This document shows positions 32,670 to 45,255 of a stretch of 64,000 nt of DNA, in pieces (position 1 is the first letter of the stretch; the number at the start of each line of letters is the position of its first letter). Below the pieces are notes generated by a model. That model searched no databases and was not told the DNA's origin. It was given only the letters and a program-made list of their open reading frames with translations. This DNA is from Dryomyza anilis (lineage: Eukaryota; Arthropoda; Insecta; Diptera; Dryomyzidae). Location: assembly GCA_951804985.1 (NCBI GenBank), contig OX638134.1, positions 76,797,679 through 76,861,678 on the forward strand. Reading direction: 5' to 3'. The position numbers were made by a program, and so were the translations under genes.

Positions 32670-35280
32670 ACTAGCTGTACCCGTGCTCTACTCGTGCAAA
32701 GATTTTGTGAATGCAAGGATATGGAGCAATTTTATTAATATAAAAAATATTTTTATTATTTATATCAGGTTTTATAAATGTAGTAACCAAAAATAATTTT
32801 CCGTCAAAACAACTATTCTCAAAGACGATTCTTTCTCAGACTATGCTTCCCGGTAGAAATCTTCCCATAGAATTCTTCCCGGTAGAATTCTTCCCGGTTG
32901 AATTCTTCCCGGTAGGATTCCTCCCGTAGAATTCTTCCCGGTAGAATTCTTCCCGTAGAATTTTTCCCGGTAGAATTCTTCCCGATAGAATTATTTTCCG
33001 TAGAATTCTTCCCCGTAAAGTTTTTCCCAGTAGAAGTTTTAGTTGTGAGTTTTAGTGTGGTCAGTTATAGTGTGGTGAATTTTATTGTGGTGAGTTTTAG
33101 TCCGGTGAATTTGATTGTGGTGAGTTTTATCCGGTGATGATGACCGCAATTCCACCGATAGAGAAGTAAACTCGGCAACCACAGTACTTGATGACGACGT
33201 TGAGATTCCGCCACCCGACCATGACGAGGTCAGAACAGCCATTGCTCGGCTGAAAAACAACAAAGCCATAGGTGCTGATGGCCTGCCTGCTGCATTGTTT
33301 AAGACCGGAGGCGAAGAGCTAATAGAGAGCATGCACGAGCTCGTAAGCAGAATATGGTCGGATGAAAGCATGCCAAGTGACTGGAACCTCAGTGTACTCT
33401 GCTCAATCCTTAAGAAAGGGGATCCCACTATCTGCGCCAACTACCGTGGGATCAGCCTACTCAATATCGCATACAAGGTTCTATCGAGCGTATTATGTGA
33501 AAGACTGAAGCCCATCGTCAACAGACTGATTGGACCTTATCAGTGCGGCTTCAGACCTGGAAAGTCCACCATAGACCAGATTTTCACATTGCGCCTAATC
33601 CAGGAAAAGACCCTAGAAAAACAGATCGACACCTACCACCTATTAGTCGACTATAAAGCCGCCTTCGACACTCCGATAAGGGAACGATTATACGCCGCAA
33701 TGTCTGAGTTCGGTATACCTGCGAAACTTATAAGGCTTTGCAGGATGACCCTGAGCAACACACGTTGCTCAGTGAGAATAGGAAAAGACCTCTCTGAGCC
33801 ATTTCATACCGAACGAGGTTTCAGACAGGGTGACTCCCTATCGTGCGACTTTTTTAACTTATTGATGGAGAAAATAGTTCGAGCTGCCGAACTCCGTCAA
33901 AGCGGCACTATCCTCAACAAAAGTGTCATGCTGCTCGCATATGCCGACGATATTGATATCATTGGCAGGAGCACTCGAGCAGTCAGCGCAGCAATCTCCA
34001 GATTGGAGAAAGAGTCGCGTCGAATGGGTCTAGCGGTGAACGAGGTTCCTTGTGTCAACACGCAAAATAGAGTCCGTGCGTCCTGGACAAAAAGCCGATT
34101 TTGACACACACAAGTTCGACATTGTGAAGGACTTCGTCTATCTGGGATCCAGCGTAAACAGCAACAACGACGTCAGCCTGGAGATCAAACGGAGAATAAC
34201 TCTTGCCAACAGGTGCTCCTTTGGGCTCAGTAGGCAATTGAGAAGCAGAGTCCTCTCTCGCCGGACAAAAATAACGCTCTACAAGTCACTCATCATGCCC
34301 GTCCTACTTTATGGTGCAGAAACATGGACGCTGGCCACCACCGATGAGAGAGTACTGGGAGCGTTCGAGAGAAAGATTCTCCGAAAAATCTTTGGCCCTA
34401 TCTGCTTTTCTAAAGAGTAACGAATCAGAATGAACCACGAGCTGTATGAGTTATTCGACGACATTGACATAGTCAAGCGCATCAAGATCCAGCGGCTTCG
34501 CTGGCTAGGTCATGTCGAACGAATGGATGAAAACACTCCAGCCAAGAAGGTGCTTAAATCGAAACTCGAAGGTGGACAGCGTAGAAGAGGGCGTCCAAAT
34601 CTGCGTTGGAAAGACCAAGTTGAGGACAACCTGGCAACGCTTGGTATTTCTAACTGGTATCAGCGCGCGCAAAGCAGATCCGACTGGCGCGGCTTCATCT
34701 CAGCGGCCAAAACCGACCCACGGTTGTAAGGGCCATTTAAGTAAGAAAGTAAGAGTTTTACTGTGGTGAATTTTTGTGTGGTAAGCTTTAGTGTTGTGTG
34801 TTTTAGTGTGGTGAGTTTAATTGTCGTGAATTTTAGTGTGGTGAATTTTAGTGTGGTGAGTTTAAGTGTGGTGAATTAAGTGTGGTGAATTTTAGTGTGG
34901 GGACTTTTAGTGCGGTGAGTTTTTTGCTATGGTTTTAATATGTTTTTCTTTTTCCTTTAGTTTGGCATTTAGTTTTATATTATTTCTATTGTCTTTGTAT
35001 TTTTTCTTTTGTTTTGTGCTTTTGTGTTTTTGCTTTTAAATATTTTTTTTTTATTCGAGTTTTTTGTTTCATGTTTGAAGCTGCTGTAAGGATCGAGTTA
35101 TATTGTATTAAAAGTCTATGTTGTATAAAAGGTGTCACGCCCCTTTGTCCAATACCGCCCATATATAGCCTATCATTTCTTTCAGACCATACAGCATTTG
35201 TAAAAATTTTAAGAAAATCGGATGAGACGTTAATACGGAGATGCGGAACAAAACAGAAACGAACAGATTTATTAAATTAA
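32670..35280 (-). mobile_element. Composite minisatellite-bearing element, copy 1 (interrupted by a LINE)
   Basis: It starts CTAGCTGTACCCGTGC, then carries 15-bp repeats of GTAGAATTCTTCCCG (32845-33020), then repeats of GTGTGGTGAGTTTTA (33040-33130). A LINE relic interrupts, the GTGTGGTG repeats resume (34755-34925), and the element ends in a stretch with GTGTCACGCCCC and ATATATAGCC (35110-35280). The same blocks occur in inverted order at 53.04-53.64 kb. It has no transposase; the layout recalls Helentron/DINE-like elements with internal minisatellites, but that is only an analogy. Confidence 0.6.
33134..34753 (+). pseudogene. RTE-clade LINE, 5'-truncated, broken reverse transcriptase
   Basis: Non-LTR reverse transcriptase relic. 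The open frame runs from about 33136 to 34104 and holds NNKAIGADGLPA, ANYRGISLLN, the palm motif YADD (33940-33951) and RT fingers/thumb sequence. A frameshift near 34050 moves the frame to the one open over 34052-34417; an in-frame TAA lies at 34418-34420; the same frame then continues to 34729 with the RWLGHVERM and GRPNLRWKDQV motifs typical of the RTE C-terminus. The 5' apurinic-endonuclease domain is missing. The 3' UTR is only ~24 bases and ends TAAGTAAGAAAGTAAG, as in RTE elements. It is inserted in a GTGTGGTG minisatellite. RTE membership is from remembered family motifs. Confidence 0.85.
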
Positions 35281-36259
35281 AAGAATTAATTTATGCATCA
35301 TATATATTCAATGCTATATTCAATTTGAGTTTTATTCTACGCGCAAGTATACTTTTTTTTTTAAACAAAACATATGTCAAATAAACTGTTTTCTTATTTT
35401 GTTGTTATGATTTAAGTGCATTTTTTAAAACACACAAAAAAATACATTTTAAACTGATTGATTTATTTTTGATAATCTGTCTGAATGTTATTAATTTTAA
35501 GATTAACAAAACAAAAATACCAAACCATAAAAATACCAAACAGTCATACAAAAAAATGAACGCTAATTAATTTATTTAAAACAAAACAACTCAGAAAATC
35601 ACTTAAAATAGACAAAAAATAAATGTTACTCGACACCCATAAAAATAGATAAATTACTAAAGTGTTTTTTATTGCTTCAAATATTTTTAAGAACAGGAAC
35701 TGATGCCAAATTGAAAAATTATATATATTTTATGAGCTGCATTGAAATTAAATTATTAAAACCATAGCTATACGGATTGCACCGTCATCTAAACTTTGAA
35801 ATAATTAATTTAATCTATTTAATTTGTACAAATTACATAATGCTGCTTTGGTTTAATTAATGGGTTCTAATAAATTGAATTGAATTAATTTTGCATGAGT
35901 TTTGTTTAAATCAAAAGCATTCTAATATTGTGCAATAATAAAAACTGTTATAATTAATCTTCAACATCACTGGATCAGGTTTCTTAAATTCCTGAATAGA
36001 AAATTTTAGTTTTGCTATATATTATCAGCTAATAAAATTTGAATACTAAAATTTAAATCTGCAAATAAATGTCGATGATATTCACAGTTCGCTGACGTCT
36101 TTTGTAGAATATATAAATTGGTTTTTGTCTTTTTAATACTATTTTATTACACTCCAAAATTAGTATTAAATACGCTTATAACAATTTAAATGTTAATTTT
36201 AATATTTCTATTTGGCCAAAGAATATTTTGAGTGATCTAAATAAAGTGACTTTTTGTGA
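35281..36259. other. AT-rich intergenic DNA
   Basis: No gene, promoter or element recognised. Confidence 0.4.
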
Positions 36260-37960
36260 AAAATTGATTGTTTTGTGAAAATTCGTATTTTTAGTAATAA
36301 ATTAAATTCTTAGTGAAAAACTGAATTCTTAGTGAATAAATTAATTTGTAATGAAAAATTTAACTTTTAATGAAAAATCAAATTTGTAGTGAAAAATTTA
36401 TTTTTAAATTTGCCGGAAAAATAATATTTAGAGTTGAGTTTTTAATGAAAAATTGAATTTTTAGTGAAAAATTGAATTTTTAGTGAAAAATTGAATTTTT
36501 AGTGAAAAATTGAATTTTTAGTGAAAAATTGAATTTTTAGTGAAAAATTGAATTTTTAGTGAAAAATTGAATTTTTAGTGAAAAATTGAATTTTTAGTGA
36601 AAAATTGAATTTTTAGTGAAAATTTGAATTTTTAGTGAAAAATTGAATTTTTAGTGAAAAATTGAATTTTTAGTGAAAAATTGAATTTTTAGTGAAAAAT
36701 TGAATTTTTAGTGAAAAATTGAATTTTTAGTGAAAAATTGAATTTTTAGTGAAAAATTGAATTTTTAGTGAAAAATTGAATTTTTAGTGAAAAATTGAAT
36801 TTTTAGTGAAAAATTGAATTTTTAGTGAAAAATTGAATTTTTAGTGAAAAATTGAATTTTTGTGAAAAACTGCAATTTAATTGAAAAATAGATTTTTAGT
36901 GAAAAATTGAATTTTTAGTGAAAAATTGAATTTTTAGTGAAAAATTGAATTTTTAGTGAAAAATTGAATTTTTAGTGAAAAAATGAATTTTTAGTGAAAA
37001 ATTGAATTTTTAGTGAAAAATTGAATTTTTAGTGAAAAATTGAATTTTTAGTGAAAAATTGAATTTTTAGTGAAAAATTGAATTTTTAGTGAAAAATTGA
37101 ATTTTTAGTGAAAAATTGAATTTTTAGTGAAATATTGAATTTTTAGTGAAAAATTGAATTTTTAGTGAAAAATTGAATTTTTAGTGAAAAATTGAATTTT
37201 TAGTGAAAAATTGAATTTTTAGTGAAAAATTGAATTTTTAGTGAAAAATTGAATTTTTAGTGAAAAATTGAATTTTTAGTGAAAAATTGAATTTTTAGTG
37301 AAAAATTGAATTTTTAGTGAAAAATTGAATTTTTAGTGAAAAATTGAATTTTTAGTGAAAAATTGAATTTTTAGTGAAAAATTGAATTTTTAGTGAAAAA
37401 TTGAATTTTTAGTGAAAAATTGAATTTTTAGTGAAAAATTGAATTTTTAGTGAAAAATTGAATTTTTAGTGAAAAATTGAATTTTTAGTGAAAAATTGAA
37501 TTTTTAGTGAAAAATTGAATTTTTAGTGAAAAATTGAATTTTTAGTGAAAAATTGAATTTTTAGTGAAAAATTGAATTTTTAGTGAAAAATTGAATTTTT
37601 AGTGAAAAATTGAATTTTTAGTGAAAAATTGAATTTTAAGTGAAAAATTGAATTTTTATTGCTAAATTGAATTCTTAGTGAAAAATTGAATTTGTAGTAA
37701 AAAATTGAATTTTTAGTGAAAAATTGAATTTTTAGTGAAAAATTTACTTCTTAGTGAAAAATTTACTTCTTAGTGAAAAATTGAATTTTTAGTGCTAAAT
37801 TGAATTCTTAATGAAAAATTTATAGTAAAAAATTAAATTTTTGTGAAACATTTTTTTTTTAGTGAAACATTTTTTTTTTAGTGAAAAATGGAATTTTTAG
37901 TGAAAAATTGAATTTTTAGTGAAAAATGTAATTTTTTTATTGAAAAATTGAATTTTCAGA
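36260..37960. repeat. 19-bp minisatellite array D (~88 units)
   Basis: GAATTTTTAGTGAAAAATT units in array A orientation. A nearly perfect block runs from 36445 to 37620, broken once at about 36860-36900 by degenerate units. Edges decay into TTTACTTCTTAGTG and similar variants. Confidence 0.95.
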
Positions 37961-38943
37961 AAAAAATCAATTTTTATAATTTTAGTTTTATTAATTTTTG
38001 GGTTTATCAAAAAAAAGTACAAATAATATTGATTATTTGAACATTATGTGAAAAATATATTTATATAAAACTAGCTGGACCCATGCACAGCTGCGCCCGT
38101 GCTAAGTTTTTGTAATTGCAAAACTATATCGTTTATAAAGTGTAGATACATTTACGCCCCTTTTTCCTTTTTTAGTGCATAGTCACTATTTTTCCCGCCC
38201 TCATTGAACGTAGTGCCATGCCCATTTTTCCAATCCCGCTTACATTCTACTTTACTATTAAACATTTTAAAATGATCCTTCGTTTCGATTTGTACAACTC
38301 TGCTCTTAGTAAGTCAGGAGTTAGCATTTTTAAAATTGTAGTTATATCGGAGGTGTCACACCCCATTGTCCTATTCTAAGTGACTACTACAAAGTTTAAT
38401 ATAATCTTTTGTTTCGATTTTTATAACTCTGCTCTTAGTAAGTAAGGAGTTATAGAAATTTTAAAGTTTTGGTTATATGAGAGATGCCACGCCCCATATT
38501 CTACGTGACGATTGAAGTTTTAAATATGAACATTTGTCTTCATTATTATAACTCAACCTTAGTATGTCAGGAGTTATAGCAATTTTAAAGTTTTGGCTAT
38601 AGGTGCCACGCCCTTTAATCCAATCCTGCTCACATTCTACGTTACGATTGGAGTTTGTAATATAAACCTTAGTTTCGATTTATATAACTCTAATCTTAGT
38701 AAGTCAGTATGTAAGTCAACATGTTCATACTTTTAGTCATATGGAAAGGGACACGCCCTTTTGTCGAATTCAGCCCACATTTGTAAAAAAGATAAAGAAC
38801 TACAATATACGTCACTGAGCCAAATTTCATGACTGTGCTTATCTTAATTACACCGATATTTCTATTTAAAATTTTAATGTTGCCACGCCCATTTGTGTAC
38901 CTTAGGAGGAGAATTTAAAAAATCCCTTCGTAGTGCACACATA

Positions 38944-39863
38944 AAGGGTTTTTCAATAAGAGCCGCTACAAAAGTTTTTTTAAATAAAACAAAATGGTTT
39001 TGGATATCAATGAAATTCTTTATTCCTGTAAAAGTACGTTCGATGCCATTATGTATGGAACTCGATTTCTTTTGCATGGCCACCACGGGCACGCTTGCAG
39101 AAGTCCAGACGCCAATTTTCGACGGGTTTCAAGCATAAATCGGCCGATACTGCTGCAATTTCACGTTCGATATTCGTACGAAGTTCATCAATCGTCGCTG
39201 GCTTGTTGGCATAGACCATAGACTTGACGTAGCCGCACAGGAAATAGTCTAACGGCGTCAAATCGCACGACCGAGGCGGCCAATCGACTGGACCATTTCG
39301 TGAGATAACATGTTCTCCAAACTTGGTTTCCAATAAATTGATTCGCTGTGTGGCATGTGGCGCCGTCCTGTTGAAACCACATGTCCTCCAAGTCCATATC
39401 ATCCAATTGTGGCCAAAAATATTCGGTTATAGTTCAATGTAGCTACCGTTCAATGTAGCGATTCCCATTCACAGTAACGTGCCGGTCTTGATCATCACGG
39501 AAGAAGTACGGCCCAATGACGCCGCCGGCCCATAAACCGCACCAAACCGTAATTTTTTCGGGATGCAATGATGACTCATGGAGTACGTGTGGATTGCTGT
39601 CTGACCAATAATGCATATTTTGTTTATTGACGAAGCCATTCAGCCAGAAATGAGCATCATCGCCGAAGACGATTTTTCGAATTTTTACTACCGAATTTCG
39701 GTAGTAAATTTTAATAATTTCGACTCGTTGTTGGCTCGTATATCTTTCCATCATGAAATGGCAAACCTTACTGAAGAGAAATGTCAAAAGAGCGGCAAGA
39801 AATATGGCGTCGTTTGCTGTCCCTGTCGCTCTACTTTTGTAGCGTCCCTGTTGAAAAACCCTT
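38944..39863 (-). mobile_element. Mariner-like transposon, internally deleted, with TA target duplication
   Basis: Terminal inverted repeats AAGGGTTTTTCAA...GCTACAAAAGT are flanked by TA on both sides (38942-38943 and 39864-39865). The minus strand carries transposase pieces: 39443-39787 joins an N-terminal start to the first catalytic segment FGDDAHFWLNGF, showing that much of the DNA-binding region is deleted. FQQDGATCHTA (second aspartate) and SCDLTPLDYFL (third aspartate) follow in other frames. The aspartate spacing in the last pair is about 37 by my count. Multiple frameshifts make it non-functional. This is a Tc1/mariner-superfamily transposase; subfamily not assigned. Confidence 0.9.
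39049..39787 (-). pseudogene. Broken mariner-like transposase gene
   Basis: Reading leftwards on the minus strand: an N-terminal fragment (39787 to 39443), a short duplicated/frameshifted patch near 39425-39470, then catalytic and C-terminal fragments (39406-39049) ending in the KRARGGHAKEIEF region. At least two frame breaks and an N-terminal internal deletion separate it from a functional gene. Confidence 0.85.
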
Positions 39864-40350
39864 TACGTCAAGAGAAAAATACCCTGCCCAAATTTCGTAG
39901 TCCTAGTGTAAAAATTAGATATTTTCGATTTTTCGACTTTTTCTTTTTTCCTAAACCACTCTTGCATTGACACAAACAAAATACAAAAGGAATTAGGCAA
40001 ATCCGTCTGTTCGTTCTCTCGTGATGCTCTAACGTAATCATAATAAATTAAATGTTTTTATTTGTTTTGAGAAATCTGGATTTTTACGAGTACTATAAAT
40101 GACTTGGACGTTAAATTATATTGTTCCAATATGCAATAATTTAAAAATATTTTAATTTATATTAACAGGTCATTGGAAAAAAATGTGTCACAAATATATT
40201 TAGTAATTTCTGATTCATAATTTTTTAATATTAAATTTTTGTTGAGTTTTTTTGCGAGAAAAAAACAACGAAAGAAATTATCAATTGAACTAAACAAAAT
40301 GCTACATGAGAATCCCCGCTCACTATACGACCGTAGCGAAAGCCGATAGA

Positions 40351-42110
40351 ATTTTGCGAATTCGTCTATTTTTGTATTTTAGATAACATTTTACAAACTA
40401 AGAAAATAACATTTTAAAAATGAGATAAAATTTTACAAACTGCTAAAGAGTAATTTATATATTAGCTTTTGATATTATTTAAATTTTAATATTAAAATTA
40501 TAAATTCAAAAAATAATTCGATAAAGAATAAAATGCATTTAAAAATTTTAACTAATTAGAAACTGTTGCACGGACTTGTTGATTAATTCCTTTTCTATAG
40601 TTTTTTGTTTTTCTCAGATCGAAGAACAATTGCTGCAAGGCTGCAGACTTCTTGCTAATTTAGCATTTGTCATTTTGCATTTTCTGCACCTAATAAATTA
40701 AAAATTTTATCAAAACGTAAGCAACACAATATTTGATTAACATAATTTTGAATGTTTAATGCAAACGGAAATATTTACGCAAATTTTAGCTAATTTATGG
40801 CGTTAATTTTGCGTGTGAGAAATTAAAAGACAATTTAAATTATAAGCGTCGCATTTATTGTCAATAAAATTTGCATATGAATTGCTGTTGGCTGCAGACA
40901 ATAACAGCAAAATAAAAAAATAAAATATTTAACTTATTGGTTCGTTCGCATGCTTCCGTGACTCGCAGCTAGAGTGACCCGTGGTAATGTAAAATGTTAT
41001 TGACGGCAGACTTTGAAACACATTGATCTCATTTCACAGCTGATGATGAGTTGAGCAATGAATGATCTTGGAAGAAACCAAAACATGTCTGTTTTAATGA
41101 TGGGCAACTTTAGTTTGATGATTAATATGCGGTTAAATCAATTATCAAATTGTTGTATAATTATAAATATTATATATACAAAAATTTAATTAAAATATTT
41201 TTTATTATAATTTAAAATAAACTTTTTATATAGAAAAACATAAAAAAAAATCTTAAATATAACGCAAAATTGTCTTTGAATTACAATAAAATTCAATTTA
41301 CTAATATTTAAATTGACTTTGTAATTCTTCTTTAAAGCATACGCAAACAAAAGACTTAAGTCACAAACTTGCGCATGCAACAAATGCTTTACGCTGCATT
41401 TTATTTCCATTAATGCACTAAAAATTCAAATACTTTTTATTATTTTACATCAAAATGTGCACAATTTCACAGGCTTTATTTTGATAATTTTTAAAGTTTA
41501 ATATGTCACCATTACAAACACATTTTTCGTTGGTTTTCCCATGCGCTTCACCTAGTTTCCCATAACCCAAATTTGAACAAAACAAATGTTGCCGAAATCA
41601 ACTATTGCAGCAGTCAAAACTTCAAATATTATTTGGCTTTTTCTCAATTATTTTTTATATATATTTTTTTGTTATTGTTAACGCCGAATTTTCCATTTCA
41701 TTCAACTTTCGGCGGTGCATATATTTCTCAATCAGCACTTCAAGTGCGCGCACTTGAACTGACAACGTTGTTGGTGTCAACGCTAGCCACAGACTTGACC
41801 AAAACCGTGAAAAAATCCAACAATAAAAATCTTAAATTTTAAAGAAAAAAAAAATCAACTACAAAAAAGTAACAATGCCGTGACTACAAATAAAAATATG
41901 AAATAAATCGGCTACAATTACGCTCAAATGTTAAATTAAAATTTTGTGCGCAACGATAAAAAAAATTTGGAATTTTATATAAATTTCAAAAAAAAAAACA
42001 ACAACACACACAAAAATCACAGCGTAACCGTCACCCAGTCACCGCCTCATATATAGCTGCACTTGACACTTGTGCGCAAGCGCGACGTTTAACAGTTTAA
42101 AATGTTATAT
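40351..42110. other. Intergenic DNA with a complex block at 40.9-42.1 kb
   Basis: AT-rich to 40900. Then 40940-41060 and 41500-41800 are more complex. At 42000-42110 there is a GC-containing stretch, CGTCACCCAGTCACCGCC, followed by TATATAG (42050-42056) and CAGTTT (about 42090), a weak promoter look-alike. The 89-codon ORF at 41573-41842 has no recognisable domain. I support no gene here. Confidence 0.35.
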
Positions 42111-42950
42111 TTTTTTGTTCGCGGGAAAAAAATATGAAAAAGTATAAAAAAAGAGATAATAAAAAATAATAATGTGTTTTGGGGCGTCTCATAGCATCTA
42201 TCTTTGATCAATGTAAATGATATCCAAACAATTTAAAACACTGAGCAAAAACTAATTTGAAAATTCAAAATTTTATTATATGATAAAAATATTTAATGCA
42301 ATTTAATTAAGTAAATATTTTAATTTTAGCTATCCCTGTTCCCTGTATTTGGGAAATACAAACAAAACAAAAAAAAAATCATCATCATCGAATATGATAA
42401 ATTCGAAATTTACCCGATTACGGAATACATGATAGTAGAATTTTTAATAGGGTCTAAATTATTTTCATGTAAAATTGCGCCATTTTATGTTGGAAATTAG
42501 AAAATTAAACAAATTTATTTAAAAATATGACAGCATAAATGCTAAAGAACTAAACAAAATTTGAATACATTTGTATTAAAAAAAACTACATTTTGTCTTT
42601 ATTTATACGTTCTAAAATACGTAAATAGATTATTTCATCTGTTTAAATTTTTACTACATTCTGCATTTATTTAACTTCAAAAAAATGATAAGAGATTAGT
42701 ACATATTCATTTAATTTTGCTATTTTCTTTAAAAATCGAAAATGTTTATTATCTCAAAAAAATTGTTTTATTTCCGCGTGTCATGCAATAATACAAAATA
42801 TGTACAAACAATTAAAACTCGACCTTTCCAAAGAACGCATATAGATGAAATTCGTGTTACTACATATGCATTTATTTGTATAACATATAGTATTTATATA
42901 AAATTCTAAAATAATTATATATTCGAATAAATTAACTGAAAGTCTTCGTG
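42111..42950. other. AT-rich intergenic DNA
   Basis: Simple AT-rich sequence. A short piece at about 42430-42450 (TAGTAGAATTTTTAATAGGG) resembles the terminus of the CCCTAGTAGAAATTT element family. Confidence 0.4.
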
Positions 42951-42990
42951 ATGGAATAAATAACGAAAGGTAACTCGTTATTTATTCCAT
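42951..42990. other. Perfect 16-bp hairpin
   Basis: ATGGAATAAATAACGA (42951-42966) and TCGTTATTTATTCCAT (42975-42990) are exact inverses separated by eight bases, AAGGTAAC. There is no T-run that would suggest a terminator, and no flanking gene. Confidence 0.85.
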
Positions 42991-43083
42991 GGCAATTGAA
43001 TAAAACAAATTATTTAAATATTTGTTAATTTATTTATTTTCATTAATAATTTTTGCCATTTTGAGGTCATTATAATGGTAATT

Positions 43084-44121
43084 GGGATCCGTACGAAATA
43101 TCGAAAAAAAAATGTCGAAATTATAAAAGCCTTAGAACGCCGAAACAATATTTGGCCGAATCACAAAATGTCGAAAAATATTTTAAAGCTTGAAAATGTC
43201 GACTAATTTTTTAAACTATAAATACAAAAACATATTTTTTATAGGATCAAAAAATGTCGAAAATTAAAATGCCGAAATATCAAAATGTTGAAATACAAAT
43301 TTCAAATCCTATATGAGCAAGTCCACACCAAATCTCGTAGGATTTGCAAATCACTCTCTTCGATTTCAAATGACATATTCAGGTTTCGGCATTTTTATTT
43401 TCTACATTTTTGTCTTCGGTATTTTTAGTTTCGATATTTTAAATTTCGACTTATCGTACCTGACCCATTTTGGCAACTGATAAAGGGTATCAGGATCTGC
43501 ATTCACCATTTTTTTCCGACCACTATTTCCAAAGATATCACTTTTTCCAAAGTTAAAAAATTGTCAATGATAACTTTTGTATGGTGGTTCCTATTGAAAT
43601 ATCCCTTGATGCTAGAAACTTTGATAAGGTTTCGTTTAAAAACTAATAAAACAATATTTTGGAAAATTCTTCTTAACATGAACATATGACCAATGGTCGT
43701 TATCCTTGAACTTCGAATTGCATGTCCTTAAAAAAAGTATTTAAAAAAAAATCGAAATTTTGTTAATTTTTTATAAATGTTGAAGCTAAATTCCAAGATG
43801 GTATTTTGAAGGCAGCATATTTAAAAATCTCCGCATGAATCCTAGAGTAGCTAAAAATCAGAATTCGTTCTTTTTTAATATCTTTATATTCGAGTTTTTT
43901 TCGACATTTTCATTATTTTTTCGGCAAAAAATGATTTCGTCATATTAAATTTCGACATTTTTAGTTTTCAACATTTTGTTTTTCAACATTTTAGTTTTCA
44001 ACATGTTTTTTTTACATTTTGGTTTCGACATTTTCAGGTTTCGGCATTTTTATTTTCTACATTTTTGTCTTCGGTATTTTTAGTTTCGATATTTTAAATT
44101 TCGACTTATCGTACCAGACCC
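43084..44121. mobile_element. TCGAAAT-rich foldback element with duplicated right end
   Basis: The left end GGGATCCGTACGAAATATCG is answered by CGACTTATCGTACCAGACCC at the right end (44121). An ~86-bp terminal block beginning AGGTTTCGGCATTTTTATTT occurs twice, ending at 43466 and again at 44121, with a single difference by eye in the last bases. The sequence between carries many TTTCGACATTTT motifs. A related sequence begins at 57301. Confidence 0.6.
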
Positions 44122-44226
44122 TGGTAATTTTGTATATATTTTTAGGTCATCAAAATCCGATGCCTGGTCGTGACCATGTCAACCTTAATAGGGAAAATTT
44201 CTAAATTTCAAAATTATGTTTTTTTT

Positions 44227-45255
44227 TATTAAAAATTCGAATTTCACCCAAAATTCAATATTTCACTCAAATTAACTAATTTCCATTTTATACTAAAAAT
44301 TTAATTTTTCGCTAAAAAATTTAATTGTTCACTAAAAATTTTTTTTGTCATTAAAAATTTAATTTTTTCTTTAAAAATTACATTTTTCACTAAAATTCAA
44401 TTTTTCACTGAAAATTCAAGTTTTCACTGAAAATTCAATTTTTCACTAAAATTCAATTTTTCACTTAGAATTCAATTTTTCACTAAAAATTCAATTTTTC
44501 ACTGAAAATTCAAGTTTTTACTGAAAATTCAATTTTTCACTAAAAATTCAATTTTTCACTAAAAATTCAATTTTTCACTAAAAATTCAATTTTTAACTAA
44601 AAATTCAATTTTTCACTAAAAATTCAATTTTTCACTAAAAATTCAATTTTTCACTAAAAATTCAATTTTTCACTAAAAATTCAATTTTTCACTAAAAATT
44701 CAATTTTTCACTAAAAATTCAATTTTTCACGAAAAATCCAATTTTTCACTAAAAATTAAATTATTTACTAAAAATTCATTTTTTCACTAAAAATTCAATT
44801 TTTCACTTAGAATTCAATTTTTCACTAAAAATTCAATTTTTCACTAAAAATTCAATTTTTCACTAAAAATTCAATTTTTCACTAAAAATTCAATTCTTCA
44901 CTAAAAATTCAATTTTTCACTAAAAATTCAATTTTTCACTAAAAATTCAATTTTTCACTAAAAATTCAATTTTTCACTAAAAATTCAATTTTTCACTAAA
45001 AATTCAATTTTTCACTAAAAATTCAATTTTTCACTAAAAATTCAATTTTTCACTAAAAATTCAATTTTTCACTAAAAATTCAATTTTTCACTAAAAATTC
45101 AATTTTTCACTAAAAATTCAATTTTTCACTAAAAATTCAATTTTTCACTAAAAATTCCGTTTTTCACTGAAAATTCAAGTTTTCACTGAAAATATAATTT
45201 TTCACTAAAAATCTATTTTTCAATTAAATTGCAATTTTTCACTAAAAATTAATTT
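44227..45255. repeat. 19-bp minisatellite array E (~54 units)
   Basis: CACTAAAAATTCAATTTTT units. Two good blocks (44520-44730 and 44820-45150) are separated and flanked by variants such as CACTGAAAATTCAAGTTTT, which occurs in pairs near both ends. Confidence 0.95.

Larger units (their letters stand above)
38071..40350. mobile_element. CTAGCTGGACCC-type element with ~118-bp internal repeats
   Basis: The left end CTAGCTGGACCCATGC resembles the start of the composite element at 32.67 kb. Positions about 38270-38720 contain four diverged ~118-bp units sharing AGTAAGTCAGGAGTTA and GCCACGCCC. A mariner-like transposon interrupts it at 38944-39863. The right boundary is uncertain. No ORF of its own. 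Confidence 0.5.

Noticed and set aside
33039..33440. 133-codon minus-strand ORF
   Set aside because: Antisense of the LINE reverse transcriptase and the GTGTGGTG minisatellite.
35014..35280. 88-codon ORF
   Set aside because: Lies inside the right part of the composite element and includes its CACGCCC block; no family signal.
41573..41842. 89-codon ORF with a hydrophobic segment
   Set aside because: It begins outside any promoter context, has no recognisable homology, and the hydrophobic stretch comes from a T-rich tract.
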